This document shows, piece by piece, positions 37,316-46,986 of a stretch of DNA of 64,000 nucleotides. Within the stretch, counting starts at the first letter, position 1; the number at the start of each line of letters is the position of its first letter. Source of the stretch: Lysinibacter cavernae (GTDB taxonomy: Bacteria; Actinomycetota; Actinomycetes; Actinomycetales; Microbacteriaceae); contig NZ_JAAMOX010000001.1 of NCBI RefSeq assembly GCF_011758565.1, forward strand, positions 1,031,838 to 1,095,837. The letters are read 5' to 3'. The translations under genes were made by a program, and so were the position numbers. The notes below the pieces were generated by a model, which made no database searches, was not told where the DNA came from, and worked only from the letters and a program-made list of their open reading frames with translations.

Positions 37316-38792
37316 CCGCCTCACCTCCCACATACTCTCGAACCGCTTCCGCGAACTTATTGCCGCGGTCGCCGTAGTTGGTGAACTGATCCATCGATGC
37401 CGCTGCCGGGGCCAACAACACGGTGTCTCCTGGCTGAGCGATCGTGGCCGCGTACTCAACGACCGACGCCATAACGCTCTTAGTCTCGCTTGGCGTGACT
37501 TCAAATAGCGGCACATCGGGTGCGTGTCGTGCGAACGCAGCTGTGAGTTCGCTGCGATCGGCGCCGATGACAATGACGCCACGAAGCCGGTCAGTGTGTC
37601 CGCTCACAAACTCGTCAACATCGACGCCCTTGAGCAGCCCGCCCACGATCCAGACGATGCTCGGAAACGAGCGAAGGGAGGCGGAAGCCGCGTGCGTATT
37701 GGTGGCCTTTGAATCGTCGATCCAGGCAATCTCGTTGTGAACGGCAACCCGCTCGACGCGGTGCTTGTCGAGACCAAATCCATCCAGCGCCGCCGCAATC
37801 TGCTCTGGGGTAACCCCGCGTGATCGCGCGAGCGCAGCCGCGGCAAGGATGTTCTGCACGATGTGCGGGGCGTCAAGCCCAAGTGATCGAAGGTGCTCGA
37901 TCGTCGTGATTTCGAGTGCGCTCGAACGGCGATCGTCAAGGAACGCGCGGTCACACAGGATGCCGTCAACGATCCCGAAGCCGCTCACCTGTGGCGTGTC
38001 AAGACCAAAGCTGATGGCGCGGGCGCCCTCCTGAACATCCGCCCCCTCAACCATGCGCTCGGTCACGGGGTCTGCGCGGTTGTACACGCAGGCGTGCTTG
38101 GTGTTTTCGTAAATATTCGCTTTGTCGGCGATGTACTGCTCAAGCGATCCGTGCCAGTCAAGATGGTCGGGCGCAATGTTGAGGCACACGCTCGAATACG
38201 GTTCGATGTGCCCGAGCCTGGCCAGCTGGAAGCTCGAGAGTTCAACCACGAGCACGTCGTAGCCTGCGGGGTCGCGGAGCGCGTCGAGCACCGGCACACC
38301 GATATTTCCAACCGGCGCGACTCGGAGGCCGCCGGCAAGCAGCATGTGGGCCGCGAGCTGCGTTGTTGTGGTTTTTCCGTTTGTGCCGGTCACCACGATC
38401 CAGTCGGCTGGCTTGCCCACTTTGTCACGAAGCCGCCAGGAAAGCTGGATGTCGCCCCACACCGTGATCCCGTTGTCAGTCGCCCAGGTCGTGAGCGGAT
38501 GATCTGGACGATAGCCGGGAGAAACAATCACGAGGTCGGCATCGAGAGCGTTGAGGTGTTTGAGCTGCTCGTCGTTCCCCTCGGCCCGCACAAAACCGCT
38601 TCCGATGACCTGGAGAAGCTGCTCGCGCTCAGGGTCAGCACCGGCAGCAATCACGGTGACGTTGCAGCCGAGCTCTACGAGCGTGTCGGCAACCGAAAAT
38701 CCGGTGACTCCGAGGCCAAGAACGGCGACCGTGAGGCCGCTCCAATCGTGATGCCAACTGGTGAGTGCCTCAACACGGGTGGTGTCAGCCAT
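37293..38792 (-). CDS. murD: UDP-MurNAc-L-alanine-D-glutamate ligase MurD
   Basis: 499 residues, slightly long for MurD (about 440-460). Landmarks are LGLGVTGFSVADTL near residue 25, the P-loop VTGTNGKTTTTQL near residue 133, VELSSFQLA, NIAPDHLDWHGS and WIDDSKATNTHAA. It adds D-Glu to UDP-MurNAc-L-Ala. It lies 3 bp after mraY and overlaps ftsW. In this family the D-Glu it adds is also the branching point of B-type peptidoglycan (general knowledge). Confidence 0.96.
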   Translation of the reverse strand: MADTTRVEALTSWHHDWSGLTVAVLGLGVTGFSVADTLVELGCNVTVIAAGADPEREQLLQVIGSGFVRAEGNDEQLKHLNALDADLVIVSPGYRPDHPLTTWATDNGITVWGDIQLSWRLRDKVGKPADWIVVTGTNGKTTTTQLAAHMLLAGGLRVAPVGNIGVPVLDALRDPAGYDVLVVELSSFQLARLGHIEPYSSVCLNIAPDHLDWHGSLEQYIADKANIYENTKHACVYNRADPVTERMVEGADVQEGARAISFGLDTPQVSGFGIVDGILCDRAFLDDRRSSALEITTIEHLRSLGLDAPHIVQNILAAAALARSRGVTPEQIAAALDGFGLDKHRVERVAVHNEIAWIDDSKATNTHAASASLRSFPSIVWIVGGLLKGVDVDEFVSGHTDRLRGVIVIGADRSELTAAFARHAPDVPLFEVTPSETKSVMASVVEYAATIAQPGDTVLLAPAAASMDQFTNYGDRGNKFAEAVREYVGGEADGNSASQ

Positions 38793-38795
38793 GCC

Positions 38796-39881
38796 CTATA
38801 CCGCCAACCATTCTGAGTAGAAGAGACCAACGCCAACGATCACAAAGAATCCGGCAATCAACCAGAACCGAACCACAACGGTGGTTTCGGCCCAGCCCTT
38901 CAGCTCAAAGTGGTGGTGAATCGGGCTCATCAGGAAGATGCGCTTGCCCTTGGTGATCTTGAAGTACAGGCGCTGCAGGATGACCGAACCGGTTTCCATC
39001 ACAAACAGACCGCCGATGAGCACCAGGAGGATTTCTGTGCGGCTGAGGATGGCGAGCGCAACAAGCGCGCCGCCGATGCCAAGCGATCCGGTGTCTCCCA
39101 TGTAAATCTTGGCCGGGTTTGTGTTCCACCAGAGGAAGCCAACGAGTCCACCAACGATGGCAGCCGCAATGACGGCAAGGTCGAGCGGGTCGCGAACCGT
39201 GTAACAGTTCGAGCCGATGTTCACAGGGTTTGCGCAGGACTGGTTGAACTGCCACAGCCCGATGAAGAGGTATCCCCCGATAGCGAGGATGGCTGCGCCG
39301 GTCGCGAGTCCATCGAGCCCGTCGGTGACGTTCACGGCGTTTGAGGCAGAGGTCACCAGCACGATAATCCAGATGACGAAGCAGATAAGGCCGGCAACTG
39401 CGCCAAGCGTCATGAAGTCAATCGGTAAGTCTCTGAACACCGAGATATGCGTCGAGGCCGGCGTGATGCCGTTGGCATTGGCAAACTGCAGCGAGAGCAA
39501 CGCAAAGATGAGGGCAACCGCGACCTGGCCAGCGATCTTGGCCCAACCGCCGAGGCCAAGGCTCTGCTGTTTGCGTGTCTTCAAGAAGTCGTCAACAAAT
39601 CCAACGAGCCCAAGACCAACCATCATAAAGATGACCAGCAACGCCGAGGCCGTTACTGACTCGCCCTTGATGAGCTTTGCCAAGAAATAGCTGATCACCG
39701 AGCCAGAGATGAAGATGATGCCGCCCATCGTGGGCGTACCGCGCTTCGAGTAGTGAGACTTTGGCCCATCCTCACGGATGAACTGCCCCCAGCGAAGCTT
39801 GTTGAACCCCTTGATGAAGACCGGGGTCAGGAGGAGCGAGTAGAGCATTGAGAGCCCGGCCGCCATAAGAAGAACGATCAT
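38796..39881 (-). CDS. mraY: Phospho-MurNAc-pentapeptide transferase MraY
   Basis: 361 residues with ten predicted membrane segments. [35 protein letters not shown] (catalytic aspartates), [15 protein letters not shown], and the C-terminal [15 protein letters not shown] are MraY signatures. It makes lipid I. The ATG overlaps the murF stop by 4 nt. Confidence 0.97.
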   Translation of the reverse strand: MIVLLMAAGLSMLYSLLLTPVFIKGFNKLRWGQFIREDGPKSHYSKRGTPTMGGIIFISGSVISYFLAKLIKGESVTASALLVIFMMVGLGLVGFVDDFLKTRKQQSLGLGGWAKIAGQVAVALIFALLSLQFANANGITPASTHISVFRDLPIDFMTLGAVAGLICFVIWIIVLVTSASNAVNVTDGLDGLATGAAILAIGGYLFIGLWQFNQSCANPVNIGSNCYTVRDPLDLAVIAAAIVGGLVGFLWWNTNPAKIYMGDTGSLGIGGALVALAILSRTEILLVLIGGLFVMETGSVILQRLYFKITKGKRIFLMSPIHHHFELKGWAETTVVVRFWLIAGFFVIVGVGLFYSEWLAV

Positions 39882-41290
39882 GCGAAGTGTGCTCCCAAAC
39901 GGTCACCAAGAAAACGAAGACCGGCGGAATTCGATGATTTAACCAGCACGAGGTCGCCCGCACTGATTTCGTTGGCCAGATAGGCAAAAGCCTCATCCTG
40001 ACTACTGAAAAACACGCTTTCTCCGTCCCACGAACCTTCGTTAATGGCGGTGATGTGCATTCGTCGTGCCTCATCGCCCACCACCACGATCCGCGAAATA
40101 TTGAATCGGACCGCCTGTAAGCCTATGCGATCGTGCTCGTCTCCGGAAAATTCTCCGAGTTCGCTCATGGCCCCAAGCACGGCAACCGTGCGCTGACCGG
40201 GGTCACGGATGAGCGCAAGCGTCTTCAGCGCTGCCGTCATTGCATCGGGGCTGGCGTTGTAGGCATCGTTGATAATCGTGATGCCGTCTCTTGCAGGAAG
40301 AACTTCCATCCGCCAGCGTTCTGCGCGGACAACGCCCTCGATCGCGGCGACCGCATCCGGCAACAAAACACCGCACTCGTACGCAACGGCAAAGGCGGCA
40401 AGAGCGTTTCCGACATGGTGCTCACCGAGCACACGGAAATGCACCTCAGCGCTCTCCCCAGACGGCACGTGAACGGTAAACGTGGTTCCGGTGGCGGATG
40501 CCCGCACGTCTGTCGCCCGCACGCCTGCGGCCGCTGTCTGGCCAAACCACAGCACGCGAGCCTGAGCGTTCTCGGCCATGGCCGCAACCCGAGGATCGTC
40601 TTGGTTCAGCACGGCGACACCGGTTGATGGCAACGCAGCAACAAGTTCTGCCTTGGTACGCGCGGTGACCTCGATGCCACCAAAACGGCCAACGTGCGAA
40701 AGACCAACCATGAGCACAACGCCGATGTCTGGCTGCGCCATGTTGGCAAGTTTGGCGATGTCGCCAACCCCATCGGCGCCCATCTCCGAAATGAGGAATT
40801 TGGTGGATGCGGTGGCCTGCAGCATCGTCAGCGGCGCGCCAACCTCGTTGTTAAACGAGCCGACAGGAGCAACCGTCTCCCCCGCGGTCGACAGCATGGC
40901 GTTCAACAGGTTCTTGGTTGTGGTCTTGCCGTTTGACCCGGTAATGCCGATAACCGTGAGACCGTGGTCACGTTTCAGGCGGGCCACTACTTCGCGAGCG
41001 AGCTTTCCGAGGGCAACAACGGCATCCTCAACAACGATCTGGGCGATTCTGGAGTCGGTATCGTGCTCAACGATGGCAAGCGCAGCACCACGGTCAATCG
41101 CGGCACCAACAAACAGGTGTCCGTCGGTGTCTTCACCGCGCTTGGCAACAAACAGTTGCCCTGGCTCGATGAGTCGGGAATCCGTCTGGGCTTCGCCGCT
41201 GAGCGTTGTTGACCCTGTTGTTCCAGAGTCGCCGACAACTAGCGTTCCGTCTACGGCGTGCGCAATCTCGGCAAGCGATAGCGTAATCAT
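39878..41290 (-). CDS. murF: UDP-MurNAc-tripeptide-D-alanyl-D-alanine ligase MurF
   Basis: 470 residues from the ATG at 41290, which has GAAAGG upstream; a GTG-type start at 41329 would fall just behind ftsI. The P-loop is [15 protein letters not shown], with [13 protein letters not shown] and [12 protein letters not shown]; these distinguish MurF from MurE. It adds D-Ala-D-Ala. Only 48 bp separate it from ftsI, so murE, normally between them, is missing. Confidence 0.95.
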   Translation of the reverse strand: MITLSLAEIAHAVDGTLVVGDSGTTGSTTLSGEAQTDSRLIEPGQLFVAKRGEDTDGHLFVGAAIDRGAALAIVEHDTDSRIAQIVVEDAVVALGKLAREVVARLKRDHGLTVIGITGSNGKTTTKNLLNAMLSTAGETVAPVGSFNNEVGAPLTMLQATASTKFLISEMGADGVGDIAKLANMAQPDIGVVLMVGLSHVGRFGGIEVTARTKAELVAALPSTGVAVLNQDDPRVAAMAENAQARVLWFGQTAAAGVRATDVRASATGTTFTVHVPSGESAEVHFRVLGEHHVGNALAAFAVAYECGVLLPDAVAAIEGVVRAERWRMEVLPARDGITIINDAYNASPDAMTAALKTLALIRDPGQRTVAVLGAMSELGEFSGDEHDRIGLQAVRFNISRIVVVGDEARRMHITAINEGSWDGESVFFSSQDEAFAYLANEISAGDLVLVKSSNSAGLRFLGDRLGAHFA

Positions 41291-41338
41291 GGAAAATACC
41301 TTTCGGTGCAAGAGCGGCCCCACACCCAATACAACAGT

Positions 41339-43114
41339 TTAGAAGTTCTTCGGAATAGTTTCTGCAGGCGTTGTTGACGGCGGCACGGCATAGGTCTTGA
41401 TGGTTGCCTGGGCAACGTCGCGGAAGCCGTTCACGGTCTCTGGCGCGCCCATCTGCACCTCGGGGTGGCCAAGGACAAAGACAACCACGTATTTGGGGTC
41501 GTCCGCCGGGAAATAGCCGGCAAAAGAGTTCACGTAGGTGTCGCCATACGAACCGGTTTCATCAACCTGCTCTGCGGTTCCGGTCTTACCAGCAATGCGG
41601 TATCCAGGAATGGCGATGCGGTCGGTGAGCCAGGAATCCTGTGGCAGCATCTCGAGGATGCTTGTTGTTGTCTTCGCCGTTTCAGGGCTTACAACCTGCA
41701 CCGGCTCGCCGGGGTCGTGGGCCGTGAACGTGCCGTCGGCGGATTCGCAGCCCTCAACGAGTTGTGCAGGCAGGCGCGTTCCACCGTTGGCAAGGGCCTG
41801 GTAGATGTCGCTTGTCTGGATCACCGTTGACGAGAGTCCCTGGCCAAACATCGTGTTGTAGGTGGTCTGGTAGTCCCATTCCTCCCACGGGCGAAGCTGG
41901 CCGCCGCTTTCATCGCCAAGGCCACTGTTGGTTGGTTCGCCCAGCCCAAACTTCTTGAGATAGCTGTAGCGGGTCTCCGCCGTCATGTTTGCGCCGAGCA
42001 GGGAAATACCGACGTTTGATGAGTCAACCATGACGCCGGTAAGCGTGTACTGGATGGGGCCGTGTGACCACGAATCGGCAAAGCGGGCACCGTTTGGGGC
42101 CTCGTAGGAACCGGGGGCGATGACCTGGGTCGTCGGCGTTGCGAGCCCCTGATCGATCAGCGCGGCTGCGGTGATGGTCTTGTAGGTCGAGCCCGGTTCA
42201 AAGGGCCACAGATAGGCCTTCGAGTTTCGGTCTTCAGCCGCCGAGGCGTCAACGTCGTTGGGGTCAACCGTGTTGCTTTCGGCGATGGCACGCATCTTGC
42301 CGGTTGAGACTTCCTGCACCGTGGCGAGGCCCCAGCGGGCGCCAGTCGTCTCAACCTGGCGGTTCACGATCTGCTGGGCCTGCCACTGCAGATCGCTGTC
42401 GATCGTGAGCTTCACGGTGCCACCGTCAACTTTGTCTTTCACTTTGACCGTTGTACCCGGAATTGTCACTCCGTCGGCACCCCGCTCGATCGTTTCCTCA
42501 CCGTTTTGATCGGCGAGGCAGGCATCCTGAGACAGTTCAACTCCGGCCAGCGGAACGTTATCGTCGCCAACAAAACCGACAAGGTTTCCGGCGATTGCTC
42601 CGTTCGGATACGTGCGGCTTGGGTTTTGGTCAAACGTGAGCCACGGAATGCTGAGGTCCTTGAGCGCGTTGAGCGCAGCAAGATCCACGGAGCGCTTCAC
42701 ATAGGCGAAGTCAGACTTTGGGTTGATCGCGAGTGCATCGTCCACGATCTTTTGAATTTCCTCGCCAGACTGCCCGGTGATGGCACCAATCTCAGCGAGG
42801 GCCTCTGCCTTCGAAACCTCTTTCGTCTGGTTGGTATCGAGAGCCCTGTGAAAACTGCCAACGTTTTTCGGCGACAGCTGCACGTCGTAGCGCACGTCGG
42901 TCGTGGCTAGCAACACGCCCTTCTCATCAACGATGTCACCGCGGATGCCGTAGGTCGGGATCGGGACGGAACGCTTATCGAGCGCCGTCTCGGTCAGTTC
43001 GTCGGCATTCACGACCTGAATGTCTGCGAGTTTGAAGACAAACACCACAACAAACAGCGACAGGAACGCAAAGGTGAGCGTTGACCGAAGTCGACTTACT
43101 CGGCTGCGTCGCAC
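41339..43114 (-). CDS. ftsI: Septal penicillin-binding protein FtsI (PBP3/PbpB)
   Basis: 591 residues. A short cytoplasmic N-terminus, one membrane segment (about 12-32), a dimerisation domain, then the transpeptidase with SxxK in EPGSTYKTITAA, SxN in VDSSNVG and KTG in GKTGTAEQ. It crosslinks septal peptidoglycan. It starts with a GTG at 43114, 64 bp after the ftsL-like gene. Confidence 0.96.
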   Translation of the reverse strand: MRRSRVSRLRSTLTFAFLSLFVVVFVFKLADIQVVNADELTETALDKRSVPIPTYGIRGDIVDEKGVLLATTDVRYDVQLSPKNVGSFHRALDTNQTKEVSKAEALAEIGAITGQSGEEIQKIVDDALAINPKSDFAYVKRSVDLAALNALKDLSIPWLTFDQNPSRTYPNGAIAGNLVGFVGDDNVPLAGVELSQDACLADQNGEETIERGADGVTIPGTTVKVKDKVDGGTVKLTIDSDLQWQAQQIVNRQVETTGARWGLATVQEVSTGKMRAIAESNTVDPNDVDASAAEDRNSKAYLWPFEPGSTYKTITAAALIDQGLATPTTQVIAPGSYEAPNGARFADSWSHGPIQYTLTGVMVDSSNVGISLLGANMTAETRYSYLKKFGLGEPTNSGLGDESGGQLRPWEEWDYQTTYNTMFGQGLSSTVIQTSDIYQALANGGTRLPAQLVEGCESADGTFTAHDPGEPVQVVSPETAKTTTSILEMLPQDSWLTDRIAIPGYRIAGKTGTAEQVDETGSYGDTYVNSFAGYFPADDPKYVVVFVLGHPEVQMGAPETVNGFRDVAQATIKTYAVPPSTTPAETIPKNF

Positions 43115-43178
43115 GTGGATTCCCCGCTCTCGTTTCGCAATCGGTTCAATTCAGGAGTGGCCTCAAGCCCTCGGAAAA

Positions 43179-43922
43179 CTACCGAGTGACGGGTGAGGGC
43201 AACGCTCCATCCAACGGTACAGTCTGCTGCGGCGTTTGGACCGGAGTGGCAGCCGGTGTGCCGTGATCCGCATTCGCCGCATCGCTCTCTGCTGCGTTCG
43301 CCTCTGCGACGGCGGCAGCAGCAATTGCCGCGGCGTTTGCCGCGTCGGCGGCTTCAGCTTCTGCCGCGACATTTGCGTTGTTCTGCGCCGACGTCTCTGG
43401 GGCAACCGCGCCGGCCATAGGCAGGCCGTTGATCACGGAGTTCGCGATGCGGTTCGCCTCTGGTGTGCTCACGGTTGTTCCCAGCGCGCCGAGGATGGCA
43501 CCATCGCTCAACCGCAGGTAGGCGGGGTGGGCGTTAATGACCATGCCAAGCGCATTGGCGTTTCCTGACAGGTGCTGGGGAGACGACAGCTTGCTAACGC
43601 TCTGCGTAACCGCACGGGTGTCACGAATGAGGTCACGCTCCTGCACCTCAAGGGAAGAGATGTGGTAGGCGCCGTCTGCCTGAGCGATGCTCAGCATGAG
43701 CTGCGTGCCAAGGATGACCCCGAGCGTCGCCAACGTGATGAGCGCGTAGAACATGCTTGTGCGCGTTTTGGCCCGCGGAGCAGGTGCAATCGAGAGCGCT
43801 CGCTCGCGCACAGCCCGCAACCGGCCTGGCTGCTCGTCTGGCGTTGGGGTGCCCTGCCACGGGGTCGCAGGGTCAAATGCCCAAAAGTCTGAGCTATCGA
43901 TAGGAGCAGTGTTGTTGCTCAT
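43179..43922 (-). CDS. FtsL-like membrane division protein
   Basis: 247 residues. Cytoplasmic N-terminus of about 55 residues, a single membrane helix (about 58-80, [20 protein letters not shown]), then a short coiled-coil-like segment (about 85-110, [25 protein letters not shown]). The last 75 residues are Ala/Glu/Asn-rich low complexity. Sequence does not match FtsL closely, but topology and the position between rsmH and ftsI match the actinobacterial FtsL slot. The Ala-rich tail is unusual. The ATG overlaps the rsmH stop by 4 nt. Confidence 0.8.
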   Translation of the reverse strand: MSNNTAPIDSSDFWAFDPATPWQGTPTPDEQPGRLRAVRERALSIAPAPRAKTRTSMFYALITLATLGVILGTQLMLSIAQADGAYHISSLEVQERDLIRDTRAVTQSVSKLSSPQHLSGNANALGMVINAHPAYLRLSDGAILGALGTTVSTPEANRIANSVINGLPMAGAVAPETSAQNNANVAAEAEAADAANAAAIAAAAVAEANAAESDAANADHGTPAATPVQTPQQTVPLDGALPSPVTR

Positions 43923-44968
43923 TCGGGGATCCTGACTCGTTCAACGGCGCGCAGTCGTACAGACTGTGACCGCGGGTTTTCTTCACGCTCCTGCTCGCTT
44001 GCCTGCTCGGCCCCCCGCGTCAGCAGACGCAGCTCTGGGCGATGTTCAGGAAGCTCAACAGGAAGGTCGGCGGGGGCCGTCGATCGGGACCTCGCCGCGA
44101 AGTCTTGCTTCACGAGTCGGTCTTCGAGCGAGTGGTACGACATCACAACGAGGCGTCCGCCAACGTTGAGGGAGTCAATAGCTGCAGGAATGGCGGCATC
44201 GAGCACCGAAAGCTCCTGATTAACTTCGATGCGCAGTGCCTGAAACACCTTCTTGGCTGGGTGCCGAAGCTGCCGCACCGCCGCCGGAGTGGCATCCGAC
44301 AGGATCTGAACCAACTCGGTTGACCGCAGAATGGGCTTCACTTCGCGTGCCGCAATAATTGCGCGGGCGTAGCGTCCAGCAAGTTTTTCTTCGCCATAGC
44401 GTTCGAAAATGCGGCGGAGATTGCCCTCGCTGTAGGTCGCAAGGATCTCGGATGCTTGCACGCCCTCGTTCTGGTTCATGCGCATGTCGAGCGGCGCATC
44501 CTGAGCGTAGGCAAAGCCACGGTCGGCCTCATCAAGCTGCAGCGACGAGACGCCAAGATCAAAAAGGATGCCGTCGACCCGCTTGAATCCGCTCTTGCGG
44601 ATGGCCTTTGCAATTCCGTCGTACACCGTGTGCACGAGGTGAACCCGATCGCCAAAATTCGCGAGACGCTCCCCAGCAATGCGAAGTGCATCGGTGTCGC
44701 GATCAAGACCGATGAGCGTGAGATCAGGAAACCGGTTGAGCATGTGAAACGAATGCCCACCCATGCCGAGGGTTGCATCAACCACAACGGCACCCGGCAT
44801 CGAGATGGCAGGTTCGAGCAGCGCGATGCAGCGCTCAAGCAGCACGGGGATGTGCTTGTCGCTCACACTCGGGTCTACTGGATCATTCACGTGGGGGTCA
44901 CTTTGGCTCGGCTGTTCGGGGGTATCTGCTGGCGAGTGATCGCCTGGTGTCTGGTTTGAGGAAGTCAT
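43919..44968 (-). CDS. rsmH: 16S rRNA (cytosine1402-N4)-methyltransferase RsmH
   Basis: 349 residues from the ATG at 44968. After a disordered Ser/Pro/Asp-rich tail of about 35 residues the RsmH core starts at HIPVLLERC, with [16 protein letters not shown] (SAM site), [31 protein letters not shown] and the C-terminal [13 protein letters not shown]. The open frame continues to 45166 but includes noncoding sequence. It lies 107 bp behind mraZ. Confidence 0.95.
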   Translation of the reverse strand: MTSSNQTPGDHSPADTPEQPSQSDPHVNDPVDPSVSDKHIPVLLERCIALLEPAISMPGAVVVDATLGMGGHSFHMLNRFPDLTLIGLDRDTDALRIAGERLANFGDRVHLVHTVYDGIAKAIRKSGFKRVDGILFDLGVSSLQLDEADRGFAYAQDAPLDMRMNQNEGVQASEILATYSEGNLRRIFERYGEEKLAGRYARAIIAAREVKPILRSTELVQILSDATPAAVRQLRHPAKKVFQALRIEVNQELSVLDAAIPAAIDSLNVGGRLVVMSYHSLEDRLVKQDFAARSRSTAPADLPVELPEHRPELRLLTRGAEQASEQEREENPRSQSVRLRAVERVRIPE

Positions 44969-45075
44969 AGGTGTCTTCGACCTGGAGTTCCTCCCCTCAG
45001 ATCCCCGTCCATCTCGACCTGACACCGGGGAAGGTGAGTCAGGGCGTGCGATGGCAGAGGGTCTGAAGCGAGGAG

Positions 45076-45507
45076 CTAAAAGAGGCCGGGGATCACCTCC
45101 TCCTCGATGTTCGCGAATTCGGCTTCCTGGGCATCCAGGTAGGTCTGCCAAGCTTCGGCATTCCAAATCTCGGCGCGGCTGCCGGCCCCGATGACCACGA
45201 GGTCACGGTCAAGACCGGCGTAACTGCGGAGGGCAGCGGGAACATTCACCCGATGCTGCTTATCGGGAGTCTCGGCGTGCGCGCCCGAAAGAAAGACGCG
45301 CAGGTAGTCGCGGGCCTGTTTGCTCGTAACCGGCGCCTGGCGAATCTTCTCGTGCATGGCTTCAAACTCACGGGTGCTGAAGACATAGAGGCAACGTTCT
45401 TGGCCCCGGGTGATGACAACACCACCCTCAAGTTCGTCGCGGAACTTAGCGGGGAGGATGACGCGGCCCTTGTCGTCGAGCTTTGGAGAGAACGTGCCAA
45501 GAAACAC
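45076..45507 (-). CDS. mraZ: Transcriptional regulator MraZ
   Basis: 143 residues, with two AbrB-like MraZ halves: [21 protein letters not shown], and after the linker [30 protein letters not shown]. It binds its own promoter and represses or tunes the dcw operon. The GTG at 45507 has AAGGAGA 6 nt upstream. It heads the division block, and MraZ boxes are directly in front. Confidence 0.96.
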   Translation of the reverse strand: MFLGTFSPKLDDKGRVILPAKFRDELEGGVVITRGQERCLYVFSTREFEAMHEKIRQAPVTSKQARDYLRVFLSGAHAETPDKQHRVNVPAALRSYAGLDRDLVVIGAGSRAEIWNAEAWQTYLDAQEAEFANIEEEVIPGLF

Positions 45508-45550
45508 AGGCGCTCTCCTTTCGTCAGACCGGCCACTGATCCATGTGCCT

Positions 45551-45574
45551 CCACTTTACTCCACTTCTCACCAC
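45551..45574 (-). promoter_or_regulatory. MraZ boxes, three direct repeats
   Basis: On the minus strand GTGGTGAGAA, GTGGAGTAAA and GTGGAGGCAC form three consecutive 10-mers, with GTGG at exactly 10-bp spacing (plus-strand CCAC at 45551, 45561 and 45571). This is the direct-repeat architecture bound by MraZ. A -35-like TTGGTC lies upstream. The boxes are 44-67 bp before the mraZ GTG. Confidence 0.8.
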
Positions 45575-45842
45575 AATCCTGAGAATTCGACACATTTGAC
45601 CAAAAATATTCCCAAACTGACCTGATTTTTCAATAATTCTTGAGGTGGAGGGATTTTCCCAGGTTTACCGCCCATACGGTCGATTTTTGGGCGCACAACA
45701 GCAAATCACTCACGCCGTTGAGTGGAGTGGAGCGCCCGTTTGTCGCCCACCATTCCGACAGGGAGCAAAGTGGAGGACCGCTGAACGACGCCCAAAAAGG
45801 CGCAACAAGCATCCAACACCGACGCTCAACCGGCCATCAGGT

Positions 45843-45904
45843 CATCCGTTCGCCGCTCGTTGCGATATTTGACGTCAATATTCGCAACGAGTGGCGAACG
45901 GATG
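45843..45904. repeat. 62-bp near-perfect palindrome
   Basis: CATCCGTTCGCC at one end is mirrored by GGCGAACGGATG at the other, and CTCGTTGCGA by TCGCAACGAG. Of 31 base pairs only three adjacent central positions (45866-45868 against 45879-45881) are mismatched, plus one G-T pair. There is no loop, so it could form a cruciform or be a large operator. Confidence 0.95.
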
Positions 45905-45969
45905 GGCGAAACTCTCCTTCGCTGACCGAGACAACGGCCTGACCTGAGGAGGGAGGGAGCGGCGGGGCC

Positions 45970-46245
45970 GGCGAAGCCGGTGAAGCCGGTGAAGCCGGTG
46001 ACCAGCGAAGCTAACGGCCAGAGAAGCCGACAAAACGGCGGGGACGGCCACGTCGGCGAAGCGGGTGGCCCGTGAAGCCGATGGTCACCGGGGCCAGTGA
46101 GGACGGTGAGTCCGGCCAGGCCAGCAAAACTAGCAAGGCCGACCAGACCCGCCAGGCCAGCCAAGCCAACCAAGCCAGCAAGGCCGACCAGACCCGCCAG
46201 GCCAGCCAGGCCAGCGAAGCTGGTGGCGAGCGAAGCCGGTGGCGA
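45970..46245. repeat. 9-bp-periodic minisatellite with a 45-bp higher-order unit
   Basis: It begins with GGCGAAGCC and two copies of GGTGAAGCC (45970-45996) and drifts into GCCAGCAAG/GCCAACCAA-type units. A 32-bp block starting AGCAAGGCCGACCAGACCC is repeated exactly at 46132-46163 and 46177-46208, giving a 45-bp (5 x 9) superperiod. Confidence 0.9.
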
Positions 46246-46458
46246 GTGAAGTCAGTTTATGAGACGGGGATCAGCGCCGTCATGAAACCCCCATGCCGAA
46301 CGGGCAGGAGAAGAGACGCAGGAGCAGAGAAGCAGAAGGTCCACCTGCTCGCGCGAACCAACTGCGGCTTATAGGCCAAAAAGAGTGGATCGGATAGTCA
46401 TCTAGTCCCGCAGTTTCGCGGTGAAACACGGATCCTCACGCTCTGCGCCGCGAACAAA

Positions 46459-46491
46459 GAAAAGGGCCACCACAACGTGGTGACCCTTTTC
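46459..46491 (-). terminator. Rho-independent terminator of the DUF3040 gene
   Basis: On the minus strand GAAAAGGG-CACCAC-type arms pair across the loop GTT with a single mismatch (14 of 15 pairs), ending in TTTTCTTTG. It lies 28 bp after the DUF3040 stop. Confidence 0.9.
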
Positions 46492-46518
46492 GGAAAGAAC
46501 TTTGCGGAACAGCCGCGG

Positions 46519-46914
46519 TTAGAGCTGGCCGTCTTGACGCTTCTCCCAGCGCTCGTTCATGCGGTCTGAGAGGGACTGCTTCGACGACGAGGCCGCTGCC
46601 CCTGCCTTCTTCGGCGCGCCACCAACGGGCGCGTCACGCTGAGGGTCGCCAGTGCTTTTATGCGGAGTGATTGCGAACAACACACCACCGAGCATCGCGA
46701 TGAATCCGATGACACCCAACCAAGCGAGCTGCGTTACTACTCCGGCAAGCAGCACGATAATGCCGGCGATGGCGAGCAAGATGCCAAGCACCAGCGAGCG
46801 GTAGCTTGGTCGCATCTTTGCAGCGGTTGATGGGCTGACCACATCGGACTCGCTGTTGTAGAGATTGCGCTCCATCTCATCTAGGAGGCGCTGCTCCCGT
46901 TCAGATAGTGCCAT
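46519..46914 (-). CDS. DUF3040 family membrane protein
   Basis: 131 residues from the ATG at 46914, with GAGG 7 nt upstream; a GTG two codons earlier is possible. The N-terminal MALSEREQRLLDEMERNL is the DUF3040 signature, followed by two hydrophobic helices (about 40-85) and a polar Lys/Ala/Ser tail. Function unknown. Its place between mraZ and a polyprenyl synthase gene matches mycobacterial Rv2169c (recalled). Confidence 0.9.
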   Translation of the reverse strand: MALSEREQRLLDEMERNLYNSESDVVSPSTAAKMRPSYRSLVLGILLAIAGIIVLLAGVVTQLAWLGVIGFIAMLGGVLFAITPHKSTGDPQRDAPVGGAPKKAGAAASSSKQSLSDRMNERWEKRQDGQL

Positions 46915-46986
46915 CTTCACACCTCACACATTCAGTAACGTTGATACGACCATTCTAGGCCCGAGAGCCCGAGTAGGCTAGACACC

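Larger units (their letters stand above)
45508..46518. other. 1-kb region without a convincing gene
   Basis: Between mraZ and the DUF3040 gene no frame has family similarity, a ribosome site and normal composition. The region holds the MraZ boxes (45551-45574), a 62-bp palindrome (45843-45904), a 9-bp-periodic low-complexity tract (about 45960-46245) and a terminator (46459-46491). Open frames in the tract (plus 46072-46374, minus 45826-46173) are simple-repeat products. Confidence 0.7.

Noticed and set aside
45826-46173. Open frame on the minus strand in the repeat tract
   Set aside because: Gly/Leu/Ala/Phe repeats from the same minisatellite; it overlaps the 62-bp palindrome and has no homology I recognise.
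46072-46374. Open frame on the plus strand in the repeat tract
   Set aside because: The peptide is a simple Gln/Ala/Ser/Lys repeat derived from the 9-bp minisatellite, with no ribosome site.
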